Below are positions 1 through 9,025 of a stretch of 64,000 nt of DNA, one piece after another; the first letter of the stretch is position 1, and each line of letters starts with the position of its first letter. The translations under genes were made by a program, and so were the position numbers. The stretch is from an uncultured Bacteroidales bacterium (GTDB lineage Bacteria; Bacteroidota; Bacteroidia; Bacteroidales; UBA932), in contig CALVDL010000008.1 in NCBI GenBank assembly GCA_944326305.1, forward strand, positions 47,856-111,855, read 5' to 3'. The notes beneath the pieces were generated by a model that was not told the origin of the DNA, ran no database searches, and saw only the letters and a list, made by a program, of their open reading frames with translations.

Positions 1-1
1 T

Positions 2-163
2 ATAACGACCCCTACTACTTCTAATGCCGGACAATCCAAAGGTTACAACGGAACGGCAGCCACCGGCACCCTTATCGAGACCGCCAAGGACGTAGTCGGG
101 TTCGATCTTGAAATCTGGGACATGAGCGGCGAGAGGCCGGTACTCAAATGGGAGGTTGAATGA
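2..163 (+). CDS. C-terminal fragment of an unknown secreted/surface protein
   Basis: An open frame enters from the left edge and stops with TGA at 161-163; its start lies outside the window. The last 53 residues are visible and end in FDLEIWDMSGERPVLKWEVE. A short 'W-D-M-S ... P-V-L-K-W' ending of this kind occurs at the C-terminus of repeat-built surface proteins of Bacteroidota, but the fragment is too short to assign a family. The stop overlaps the next gene's ATG by four bases (ATGA), so the two are probably translationally coupled and belong to the same PUL operon. Function unknown. Confidence 0.55.
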   Translation: MTTPTTSNAGQSKGYNGTAATGTLIETAKDVVGFDLEIWDMSGERPVLKWEVE

Positions 164-1131
164 CTATGAAGAAGATCATTACATTCATATGCGGTGCCGC
201 TGCTGCTCTGGCGTGCTTCAGCGCTTCAGGGCAGGAAAAGGAAATCTGCTTCGCGGACCCTACGATATTTGTCGAGAATGGGAAGTATTATCTGACGGGG
301 ACCCGCAGCGGAGCTCCGGCGGGATTCACCGTACTTGAGTCAGAGGACCTTGTGCACTGGAGCTACCCTGCAGACAGGGATTCCATGATACTTCGCAAGG
401 GTGAAGGCTCCTTCGGGGATAAGGGCTTCTGGGCCCCGCAGTATTTCAAGGACGGCGGGACATACTGGTTCACCTACACCGCCAACGAACATACCGTACT
501 TGCTTCTTCGGACAGCGTCTTCGGCCCTTTCGTCCAGGAGAATGTAGGGCCGATCGACGGCTCGGCCAAGAACATTGATTCATACCTGTTCAGGGATGAT
601 GACGGGAAATACTACCTTTATCATGTCCGCTTCAACAAAGGCAACTGGATATGGGTGGCCGAGTTCGATATGGAAAACGGGTGCATCCGTCCGGAGACCC
701 TGAAGCAGTGCCTTGACTGCACGGAGGACTGGGAGAGGACACCGAACTACCAGTCCGCACCTATCATGGAAGGCCCTACGGTGAAGAAGTGGGACGGCCT
801 GTACTACCTGTTCTACTCTGCCAACCACTTCATGAACATAGACTATGCTGTAGGATATGCCTGGTCCGAGTCCCCGACGGGACCGTGGACCAAGCATCCT
901 GCAAGCCCGGTCATTGACCGCAGCATAGTGGGAGAGAACGGTTCAGGCCACGGGGACGTGTTCAAGGGGCTTGACGGCAAATTCTACTATGTCTACCATG
1001 TGCACAATTCCGACAGGGCCGTCTCTCCGAGGAAGACCAGGATTGTCCCTCTGATAATGAGAAAGGAAAACGGGGTCTTCCGCATAGAGGCGGACAGGGA
1101 CAATATCATCGTGCCTGTATACAATATGTAA
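160..1131 (+). CDS. GH43-family glycoside hydrolase (five-bladed beta-propeller)
   Basis: Predicted exported GH43 enzyme of 323 aa, a single catalytic domain. Members are mostly beta-xylosidases, alpha-L-arabinofuranosidases or exo-galactanases; the exact specificity cannot be read here. Residues 1-24 are a signal peptide ending near SASGQ with no lipobox cysteine, so it is probably periplasmic. The three GH43 acidic residues are in place: Asp33 in ADPTI (general base), Asp140 in the IDSYLF segment (pKa modulator) and Glu204 in MEGPTV (general acid). FWAPQ (90-94) and a late SGHGDVF are also typical of the family. The start ATG at 160 overlaps the previous stop; a second in-frame ATG at 166 (MKKIIT) is equally plausible. 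It sits 18 bp upstream of the first SusC, so it is the visible enzyme at the head of module 1. Confidence 0.88.
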   Translation: MTMKKIITFICGAAAALACFSASGQEKEICFADPTIFVENGKYYLTGTRSGAPAGFTVLESEDLVHWSYPADRDSMILRKGEGSFGDKGFWAPQYFKDGGTYWFTYTANEHTVLASSDSVFGPFVQENVGPIDGSAKNIDSYLFRDDDGKYYLYHVRFNKGNWIWVAEFDMENGCIRPETLKQCLDCTEDWERTPNYQSAPIMEGPTVKKWDGLYYLFYSANHFMNIDYAVGYAWSESPTGPWTKHPASPVIDRSIVGENGSGHGDVFKGLDGKFYYVYHVHNSDRAVSPRKTRIVPLIMRKENGVFRIEADRDNIIVPVYNM

Positions 1132-1149
1132 CACTATAAAATCAACAAT

Positions 1150-4100
1150 ATGACTAACTGTTTTAACTGCAAGCAGATACTCTGTGCCATCCTGTCTTGT
1201 GCCGCATTCCTGTGGTCAGTACCGGGGGAGGCACAGGATACTGAAAGGAAAGGACAGGTCGTCGATGCCTCCACCGGGGAACCTCTGGTCGGGGCCGGTG
1301 TCCTGATACAGGGCTCCCTTACCGGGAGCATGACTGACCTGGACGGAAATTTTGTTATAAATGCCGGGGATGATGCTGTCCTGGTGATTTCTACTATGGG
1401 GTACAAGGAAGTGCAGGTACCCGTGAACGGAAGGACGGACCTCGGCAGGATAGCGGTTTCCGAGGACACGGAGCTCCTGGATGAAGTGATTGTGGTCGGA
1501 TACGGTACACAGAAAAAAGCCTCGAGCGTCGGTTCCATTACCGCTACCAAAGGCGATGACCTGCTGAAGGTCGCCAATGTGAACACCATATCGGAAGCCC
1601 TCCAGGGCCAGATGCCCGGGGTAGTGTCGATAAATTCCACATCCAAGCCGGGAGCAGCTACGGCGGATATTTTCATCCGGGGCAAATCCACATGGGGCGA
1701 TGCTTCTCCTCTGGTGCTGGTGGATGGTATCGAGAGGGATTTCAATGATGTGGACGTGAATGAGATAGAGTCCATATCAGTGTTGAAGGACGCTTCCGCG
1801 ACGGCTGTCTACGGAGTGAAGGGCGCGAACGGTGTCATCCTCCTCACCACCAAGCGCGGTACGGACAAGAAACCCGAGATATCCTTTACATCCAATTTCG
1901 GATTCAAGCAGCCTTCCGGTTCACCGGACTACTCCGACTATGTGACTTCCATGAAGCAGTACAATGTGGCCCAGGCCAATGACGCCAACTGGGGGAACCT
2001 TGTACCGGAATCCACCATTGCGGCGTGGGAGAATGCCTTCGCCACCGGAAACTACGGGCCGTACAATGACGTGTTCCCTGATGTGGACTGGTGGAACGAA
2101 CTTGTACGGAAGGTGGGTTATGAGCAGAACTACAACCTGAATGTACGCGGTGGAGCCAAGTGGATGAAATATTTCGTCTCCCTGGGATATATGCATGACG
2201 GGGACATATACAAGACCCACAAGCAGCCTGAGTTCGACCCTTCGTTCAGCTACCGCAGGTACAACTGGAGGAGCAACTTCGACTTCCAGATCACGAAATA
2301 CACGAAACTTTCGTTCAATGTTGCAGGAAAGATAGGCTACCAGAACCAGCCTGCATACCGTCCCGGGGATGCTTCTCCGGACCAGTATTTCTTCGGCGTG
2401 TTCCTGACTGCCCCGAGCAACGAGTTCCCGATCAAGTACAGTGACGGCAACTGGGGTGACGGCCAGAGCTCCGACCAGAATGTGGCATACCTTATGGAGG
2501 TGGGCGGAAGCCGCAATGTCAAGACATACCAGGGCTTCTATGACATCAAGCTGGACCAGAAGCTCGACTTCATCACGGAAGGCCTGTCGGTCCAGGGGGC
2601 ATTGTCCTATACCACCGCATCACAGTGGCAGACCAATATCATTACGGGAAAGATCCTCGGCAACGATGATCTGACGGCACAGCGTACCACCGTGAGGATA
2701 AACCGTGTATACGACTATACCAACCCGATCTACAATGCTGACGGGACTGTCTCCTACAACTATACGGAGAAGAGGTATCCTGATCAGGATGCCCCTGGTG
2801 ATCTCCCTGTCGGCGGAGGTTACGACAACTTCAAGTCATATACGAGGAAGCTTTATTACGAGCTTTCAATCAACTATGCCAGGACCTTCGGGGACCATGA
2901 TGTCACCGGACTCCTGCTGTTCAACCGCAAGATGAACGAGTCCAGCAGCGGCTCGATAATGGATTTCCCTGCATACGAGGAAGACTGGGTAGGCCGTGTC
3001 ACGTACGGCTACAAGGGCCGCTATCTTGCTGAGTTCAACGGGGCTTATACCGGATCCGAGAAATTCGCCCCGGGCAAGCGTTTCGGTTTCTTCCCTTCTG
3101 CATCCGTAGGATGGAGGATCAGTGAGGAACCATGGATGAAGAAATGGACAAAGGGAAAACTCAACAATTTGAAGATCAGGTATTCCTACGGTATGGTCGG
3201 AAACGACAAGGGTGCCACGAGGTTCAACTATATCCAGGTATACAACCAGGCCGGGAACGCCGAATTCGGAAAATGGAACACCACTTCATACGGCCCTGTA
3301 TATGCGGAGGGCAAGCTGGCCGACCCGGATGCTACCTGGGAGACTTCCGTCAAGCAGAACCTGGGAATCGAGATCGGCCTGTGGAACAAGCTCAACATCA
3401 CCCTTGACCTGTTCGACGAGCAGAGGACAGGCATCCTCATGACGCGCAACACCATCCCTTCGTGGGCAGGCAGCGGCATATCCTTCCCTCAGGTCAACCT
3501 CGGAAAGACCAAGAACCACGGACTGGAGCTCGATATGAGCTATAACGACCATATCGGGAACTTCTATTACTACGCCAAATACAATTTCGCCACGAGCGAG
3601 AACCGTATAGTCTTCTTCGATGACCCGAAGAACCTGAGCGACTACCTCAAGTCAGAGGGCAAGTCCATCGGGTTTGTCAACAAATATCTGACTACCGGCA
3701 ATTTCGAATCCCTGGACGATATCTTCAATTCGGCCCAGTCCGCTGTTGCCGGCGGCAGCCATAGCACACTTGTCCCTGGCGACCTGTATTATATGGACTA
3801 CAATGCCGACGGCGTGATAAACAGCAACGATATGGCTCCGGTGAAACATCTGAACTACCCTACGACCACCATGGGCCTCACACTCGGAGGCTCCTACAAG
3901 GGGTTCGGCTTCAGCCTGCTGCTCTACAGTGCGCTGGGGGTCTATAAAGAGGCCATCGCAGCATATCTCTGGGATTTCCCTGGCGGAAATATCAAGACCC
4001 AGCCGAATACACTCGACACATGGAAGACGGGGACCCATACCGAAGGTGCCGTGAGACCGTCCATCCATGTCAACAATGCCTACAATTCGGTGGCAAGTAC

Positions 4101-4332
4101 ATATTCATATTCGAACCATTCATACCTGCGCCTGAAGAACCTTGAGTTCAATTACTCATTCCCCCAGAGGATACTGGACAAGCTCAGGCTCACGAGGCTC
4201 CAGGTATATATCAACGGCAACAACCTTCTTACCTTCTCCAAGTGCGACCCGCGCAGGGATCCAGAGCACGGCGGGCAGAATATCTACCCGATGGTGAGAA
4301 GATACAATATTGGATTCAGGATCGGCCTGTAA
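1150..4332 (+). CDS. SusC/RagA-like TonB-dependent outer-membrane transporter (module 1, SusC-A)
   Basis: Outer-membrane oligosaccharide importer of 1060 aa. Order: signal peptide (about 1-28), carboxypeptidase-D-regulatory-like domain (34-105), TonB-box-like segment DEVIVVGYG (111-119), plug domain with the SusC hallmark LKDASATAVYGVKGANGV, then a long beta-barrel ending in an aromatic-rich strand (RYNIGFRIGL). A calcium-loop-like segment (YNADGVINSND) lies in the C-terminal third, as in most SusC proteins. No STN domain is present, so it is not an ECF-sigma signalling transporter, in keeping with HTCS control of the locus. It is followed 14 bp later by its SusD partner. Its plug and barrel closely match the first SusC of module 3 (51461-54622), marking the two as paralogues. 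Confidence 0.95.
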   Translation: MTNCFNCKQILCAILSCAAFLWSVPGEAQDTERKGQVVDASTGEPLVGAGVLIQGSLTGSMTDLDGNFVINAGDDAVLVISTMGYKEVQVPVNGRTDLGRIAVSEDTELLDEVIVVGYGTQKKASSVGSITATKGDDLLKVANVNTISEALQGQMPGVVSINSTSKPGAATADIFIRGKSTWGDASPLVLVDGIERDFNDVDVNEIESISVLKDASATAVYGVKGANGVILLTTKRGTDKKPEISFTSNFGFKQPSGSPDYSDYVTSMKQYNVAQANDANWGNLVPESTIAAWENAFATGNYGPYNDVFPDVDWWNELVRKVGYEQNYNLNVRGGAKWMKYFVSLGYMHDGDIYKTHKQPEFDPSFSYRRYNWRSNFDFQITKYTKLSFNVAGKIGYQNQPAYRPGDASPDQYFFGVFLTAPSNEFPIKYSDGNWGDGQSSDQNVAYLMEVGGSRNVKTYQGFYDIKLDQKLDFITEGLSVQGALSYTTASQWQTNIITGKILGNDDLTAQRTTVRINRVYDYTNPIYNADGTVSYNYTEKRYPDQDAPGDLPVGGGYDNFKSYTRKLYYELSINYARTFGDHDVTGLLLFNRKMNESSSGSIMDFPAYEEDWVGRVTYGYKGRYLAEFNGAYTGSEKFAPGKRFGFFPSASVGWRISEEPWMKKWTKGKLNNLKIRYSYGMVGNDKGATRFNYIQVYNQAGNAEFGKWNTTSYGPVYAEGKLADPDATWETSVKQNLGIEIGLWNKLNITLDLFDEQRTGILMTRNTIPSWAGSGISFPQVNLGKTKNHGLELDMSYNDHIGNFYYYAKYNFATSENRIVFFDDPKNLSDYLKSEGKSIGFVNKYLTTGNFESLDDIFNSAQSAVAGGSHSTLVPGDLYYMDYNADGVINSNDMAPVKHLNYPTTTMGLTLGGSYKGFGFSLLLYSALGVYKEAIAAYLWDFPGGNIKTQPNTLDTWKTGTHTEGAVRPSIHVNNAYNSVASTYSYSNHSYLRLKNLEFNYSFPQRILDKLRLTRLQVYINGNNLLTFSKCDPRRDPEHGGQNIYPMVRRYNIGFRIGL

Positions 4333-4346
4333 AAAATAGTGAAACG

Positions 4347-6239
4347 ATGAAAAGATACGGAATAATTTTAATGCTTGCCGCAGGCCTGCTGCTTTGCAGC
4401 TGCGAGAAATATCTGGACCATTCTCCGGACATGGGCCTGACTGAAGACGACATCTACAAGGACTACAACAGCCTTAGGGGCTTCCTCGACAAGATATACC
4501 AGACTTCCGCCAACAACAATACCGAGTCCGACATCCTGATATACATGTATGCCATCAACAGCTACGGCAACCTGTACAGCAATGTCGGGAACCTCTCCGA
4601 CGAATATGTCTGCGTGAGGAACAGCGATGCCTCCAAGTTCGTCAATGCCGGCAACTGGCTCGGGTGCGGGGAAGGGCAGTTCGAGATAGACAGCCGCGGA
4701 AGGACGGCAATTGCCAGGGCATACAGGGGGCTCAGGATAGCCAACAAGGTCATAGAAGGCGTAGACCACGTCCCGTCCCTCACGGAAGACCAGAGGAACA
4801 AGCTTCTGGGACAGGCATATTTCCTCCGCGCCTATTTCTACTTCGAGCTCATCAAGAGATACGGCGGCATGCCGAAGTTCGACAAGGCATGGAGCGCTAC
4901 GGATGACTTTGACGTGCCACGCATGACCTACCAGGAGTCGAACGAATGGATGCAGGGAGACCTGGACAACGCCATTGCGATGCTTCCGGACCTCTGGCCT
5001 GACGAGGAGTTCGGCCGTCCTGACAAGGTCTCCGCCCTTGCCCTGAAGGCAATGACCCAGCTCTATGCCGCCAGTCCCCTGATGCAGAACGGGCTTGATG
5101 CCATCGTGGACAACGGTTACGGGAAAGAGATGGCAGCGGAGGCGGCCCGCACTGCGCAGAAATGCATAGACGCCATTGACGCAAGCTCATGGTACCGCCT
5201 CATGAAGCATGACGAGTACAGGAGCATATACCTGATGCCGAACAACAACCAGTTCGCCCAGCCGGAATATCTCTGGTTCAACCGTACCCATCCCGGCAAC
5301 TGGAGCGCTTTCGTGAGGGCGCAGTGGCTCACCCAGCCTTATGATGACAAGACCGGGGCGGAAGGCACCCCGTACAACGCCCCGTCGCAGAATATGGTGG
5401 ACATGTTCGAGCGGAAGGGCGAGGACGGTTACTACTATCCTATCGACGACCCGCGCTCCGGATATGAGGCTGTAAAATACAGTGACCCATATTCTGACAG
5501 GGACCCGCGCCTTTCAAACAATATTATAGTTCCGGGCGAGGCCTGGGGCACGGACCTCAACGGTGTCCAGTATTACCTTACTACATATGTCGGGGGCTAT
5601 TCTACGAACTTCATAACGACCAACCAGTTCACCAACGCCGCCCAGCACACCGGCTATATGTGCAAGAAATTCATCTGGCCGGAGGCAAGCATCCCGCTTT
5701 TCGGGGCGGAGGGCTTCAACATGTACCGCCTGACCACGGTTTACATACGTGTGTCGCAGGTCTACCTGGACTTTGCCGAGGCGTCATTCGAGGCTACCGG
5801 AGACCCTGACGCCAAAGTCGACGGCTGTTCGATGTCGGCAAGGGATGCCCTTAACATCATCCGCAACAGGGCCGGGATAGGCGACCTCCCTTCAGGAGTC
5901 GACTTCCGGGAGGCATACCGCAGGGAAAGGGCCGTTGAGCTGATGTTCGAAGGCCACAGGTGGTATGACATCAGGAGATGGATGATAGCCGAGGAGCTGT
6001 TCAAGGATACCCATCCTATGAAACGTGTCCTGGCCTATCCGCTCGATGAGGACGGCAACCCGTATCCGGGGGACCTTACCAGGGCCGAAGCCTGCAAGAT
6101 AAAGATACCGAAGTTCAGATTTGAATATACGGACGTGACGACAACGGAAAGGGTGTTCAGTACGAGGAACTACTGGTACCCGCTCCCGATGGAGGAGGTC
6201 GCAGCCCTGGACAACCTCAAGCAGAACCCGGGGTGGTAA
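4347..6239 (+). CDS. SusD/RagB-like surface glycan-binding lipoprotein (module 1, SusD-A)
   Basis: Surface lipoprotein of 630 aa that forms the lid of the preceding SusC and binds its glycan. The open frame extends upstream to 4242 inside the susC gene, but the start is set at 4347 because MKRYGIILMLAAGLLLCSC is a lipoprotein signal with the lipid-bearing Cys at 19 (Cys17 is an alternative). The N-terminal segment EKYLDHSPDMGLTEDDIY, the tetratricopeptide-like helices (LLGQAYFLRAYFYFELIKRYGG) and the C-terminal RREERAVELMFEGHRWYDIRRW-type block (here RERAVELMFEGHRWYDIRRW) and QNPGW ending are all family hallmarks. It closely resembles SusD-A of module 3 (54641-56551). Gap to the previous gene is 14 bp and to the next 22 bp. 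Confidence 0.95.
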   Translation: MKRYGIILMLAAGLLLCSCEKYLDHSPDMGLTEDDIYKDYNSLRGFLDKIYQTSANNNTESDILIYMYAINSYGNLYSNVGNLSDEYVCVRNSDASKFVNAGNWLGCGEGQFEIDSRGRTAIARAYRGLRIANKVIEGVDHVPSLTEDQRNKLLGQAYFLRAYFYFELIKRYGGMPKFDKAWSATDDFDVPRMTYQESNEWMQGDLDNAIAMLPDLWPDEEFGRPDKVSALALKAMTQLYAASPLMQNGLDAIVDNGYGKEMAAEAARTAQKCIDAIDASSWYRLMKHDEYRSIYLMPNNNQFAQPEYLWFNRTHPGNWSAFVRAQWLTQPYDDKTGAEGTPYNAPSQNMVDMFERKGEDGYYYPIDDPRSGYEAVKYSDPYSDRDPRLSNNIIVPGEAWGTDLNGVQYYLTTYVGGYSTNFITTNQFTNAAQHTGYMCKKFIWPEASIPLFGAEGFNMYRLTTVYIRVSQVYLDFAEASFEATGDPDAKVDGCSMSARDALNIIRNRAGIGDLPSGVDFREAYRRERAVELMFEGHRWYDIRRWMIAEELFKDTHPMKRVLAYPLDEDGNPYPGDLTRAEACKIKIPKFRFEYTDVTTTERVFSTRNYWYPLPMEEVAALDNLKQNPGW

Positions 6240-6261
6240 CACTTAAACAATTTCAAGACTT

Positions 6262-9015
6262 ATGAGAAATACAGTTATCATAATATTATCAGCTATTGTA
6301 GCCCCTATGCTGTCTCTCGGTACGGCTCATGCGCAGGAAGACAATGGAGTGGGGGCGGTATCCGGGCTTGAACACGGGGAGTTCGACACCTATCCTGACC
6401 TTACGCTCAATAACATGCTTCAGGGCAGGATCGCCGGCCTGCAGGTGAGGAACATTGTGCACGGTGTCGGGAACAATGTCGCCGACATGTATATCCGCGG
6501 GCAGCACGGAATGAGCACCAACGCCGCACTTGTCATCATAGACGGTGTGGAGAGGCCCCTTGCAGACCTTATACCGGAAGAGATAGAGAGGATTGAGGTC
6601 CTCAAGGATGCAACGGCGAAGATCCTTTACGGAGCAAGGGCCGCCAACGGCGTGGTTGTAGTTACCACCAGGAGAGGCGAGGCCAGGTCGGAACGTACCT
6701 ACCATATAAATGCGGAGATGGGCATTACATCCATGACCCGCATGCCGAAATGGGTAAATTCATATGAGTATGTGAACCTTTACAATGAAGCCTGCCTCAA
6801 TGACGGCCTCTCTCCTTATTACAGCCAGGAGCAGGTAGAAGGATACAGGAACTCCACCGGGGCTTTCGACCCGCTGTATCCCGATATAGACTGGCAGAAA
6901 GAGTTCATGAAGAACAGTGCCACATACAGGAAAGTCACTTTCGACATGGCCGGAGGTAGCAATAATGTAAAATACGCTCTTGTCGCAGGGTATGTCGGCA
7001 GCGGCGGATTCGAGGACGCATCCTACAACACAAGCCTCAACAGGCTCACCCTGAGGGGGAACCTTGATTTCAGCATCACTGACTTCCTGAGTGTCTCGGC
7101 CGGTATATCGGGCCGCATGGAGATGCGCAAATGGGCGCAGATGACATGTGCCGACCTCTATACCGCGGCGTCTACCTACAGGCCGAACGAATACCCGCTC
7201 ATCCTTTCTCCGGAGGCCACCGGCCTGACCCCGTCGGAAGACGTCCCTCTTTTCGGAGCCAGCCTCCTGCGCTCAAAGAATGTCTATGCGGAGCAGAGGT
7301 ACGGAGGATATACGGCGGAGAGGTACACCAGGGCGCAGACCGACTTCGGTGTCAAGCTTGACCTCGGCAGATGGGTGGAAGGCCTGGCTGCAGGAGCGTA
7401 CCTGTCTTTCGACAACTATGATTTCCTCCAGCTGTCCCTGAGCAAGAAATATCCTGCGTACGCACCGGTGAGCTATGTCGGAGCGAGCGGCGATACTGTC
7501 ACCGAATACAGGCAGGTACAGCAGATAAATGTTGCAACAGACCAGTCCAGGAACAGCACTACCCTCCAGCAGACGCTCGGGTGGAACGCCTACGCCAGAT
7601 ATTACAATACCATAGGGAAGCACACCCTCTCCGCTGACCTCGCCTACCAGTACAGCAAGACCACGAACCAGGGGGTGACCCAGGACATTATAAACAGCAA
7701 CACCTCGTTGTCCCTCAACTGGTCATACGACGGAAGGTATGTAATAGAGGCCGACGGCGCACTGATGGGAAGCAACCGTTTCCAGAAAGGGAACAAGTTC
7801 TTCATGTCGGCTGCGGCCGGGGCTGCATGGATCATCAGCAATGAAAGCTTCCTCAAAGGCAGCCGTAATGTCAACCTGCTGAAACTCAAACTGAGCGGAG
7901 GCCTCCTCGGCTTCGACAGCGCCACCTCGCACCTCCTTTATGAAAGGGCATGGGAGCAGAGCGGCAGTTTCAGGTTCGGCACCACGGCAAACGGCTCGAC
8001 CGCATATATTACAAATTTCATCCGGAATGCAAATCCGGACCTGAAATGGGAAAAATCGCTTGAAATGAACCTCGGTGTCGAAGGTCTCTTCTTTGGCAGC
8101 CGCCTGAAGGTGGAAGCCGACTGGTTCAGGGAGACGCACTATGACATAATCGGGCTGAACGATGCCGCCCACGGTGATTATATAGGGGACTTCGTGACAT
8201 ACAAGAATATGGGCTCCGTATTCAACCAGGGTATCGACGCGGCTGTAGAGTGGACCGACAGCAAGGGGGACTTCACCTATTCGGTAGGGGCCAATGTCCT
8301 CTGGAGCAAGAACAAGGTGCTTGAATGGGACCAGGTCCTCCACGGTGAGACATACCGCTACACTGTGGGCAACAGCACCGACGCCATGTTCGGCCATGTG
8401 GCCGAAGGACTTTTCGGCAAGGATGTTCCTCTTGAGGGACATGAGCAGCAGGCGTTCGGACATTATCAGGAGGGTGACATCGCCTACAGTGACCTCAACG
8501 GCGACGGGGTGGTGGACGGCAGGGACGTCAAGGTCCTCGGGAACACCTTCCCGCGTACGACCCTCGGCATCAACATCGACCTCAGGTACAGGGGCTGGGG
8601 CCTCTATATCCTCGGCTATGCAGAGCTGGGCGTGTACAAATGGGCCAGCAGCTCATATTACTGGAACTATGGGGAGAATGCCTATTCCGTACTTGCGCTC
8701 GACCGCTGGCACCCGGTGAACAATCCGGACGGAAGCTATCCGAGGCTCACCACCACGGATGACGCCAACAACTGGCAGAATTCCACATTCTGGCTGAAAA
8801 AGACCGACTGGTTCAGGCTCAAGAACATCGAGCTGAGCTATACTTTCGACAATTTCAGGAACAGCCTGCTGAAGGATATCAAGGTGTTTGTGCGCGGTGC
8901 GAACCTTTTCGTGCTCTCGTCTGTCCCTGAGCTCGATCCTGAACTGCTTGATGCGGGACTTACTAATTATCCTGTCACCAGGACTTTCACAATAGGTGCT
9001 ACATTTACATTATAA
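6262..9015 (+). CDS. SusC-like TonB-dependent transporter lacking the N-terminal extension (module 1, SusC-B)
   Basis: Second SusC of module 1, 917 aa, clearly shorter than the 1000-1066 aa of the other five. After a signal peptide (about 1-24, ending AHAQ) it enters the plug almost at once (LTLNNMLQGRIAGLQVRN). It therefore lacks the carboxypeptidase-D-regulatory-like domain and any recognisable DEVVVVGYG-type TonB box. The plug hallmark is present in a divergent form, VLKDATAKILYGARAANGV. The barrel carries the calcium-loop-like YSDLNGDGVVDGRD. It matches SusC-B of module 3 (56569-59640) along most of its length, where the N-terminal domain is still present, so the domain was probably lost here. 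The paired SusD starts 10 bp downstream. Confidence 0.93.
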   Translation: MRNTVIIILSAIVAPMLSLGTAHAQEDNGVGAVSGLEHGEFDTYPDLTLNNMLQGRIAGLQVRNIVHGVGNNVADMYIRGQHGMSTNAALVIIDGVERPLADLIPEEIERIEVLKDATAKILYGARAANGVVVVTTRRGEARSERTYHINAEMGITSMTRMPKWVNSYEYVNLYNEACLNDGLSPYYSQEQVEGYRNSTGAFDPLYPDIDWQKEFMKNSATYRKVTFDMAGGSNNVKYALVAGYVGSGGFEDASYNTSLNRLTLRGNLDFSITDFLSVSAGISGRMEMRKWAQMTCADLYTAASTYRPNEYPLILSPEATGLTPSEDVPLFGASLLRSKNVYAEQRYGGYTAERYTRAQTDFGVKLDLGRWVEGLAAGAYLSFDNYDFLQLSLSKKYPAYAPVSYVGASGDTVTEYRQVQQINVATDQSRNSTTLQQTLGWNAYARYYNTIGKHTLSADLAYQYSKTTNQGVTQDIINSNTSLSLNWSYDGRYVIEADGALMGSNRFQKGNKFFMSAAAGAAWIISNESFLKGSRNVNLLKLKLSGGLLGFDSATSHLLYERAWEQSGSFRFGTTANGSTAYITNFIRNANPDLKWEKSLEMNLGVEGLFFGSRLKVEADWFRETHYDIIGLNDAAHGDYIGDFVTYKNMGSVFNQGIDAAVEWTDSKGDFTYSVGANVLWSKNKVLEWDQVLHGETYRYTVGNSTDAMFGHVAEGLFGKDVPLEGHEQQAFGHYQEGDIAYSDLNGDGVVDGRDVKVLGNTFPRTTLGINIDLRYRGWGLYILGYAELGVYKWASSSYYWNYGENAYSVLALDRWHPVNNPDGSYPRLTTTDDANNWQNSTFWLKKTDWFRLKNIELSYTFDNFRNSLLKDIKVFVRGANLFVLSSVPELDPELLDAGLTNYPVTRTFTIGATFTL

Positions 9016-9025
9016 TGAAGAAGAT

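Noticed and set aside
4242..4346. Longer N-terminus for the module 1 SusD-A
   Set aside because: Would overlap susC by 91 bases and put 35 arginine-rich residues before a normal lipoprotein signal.
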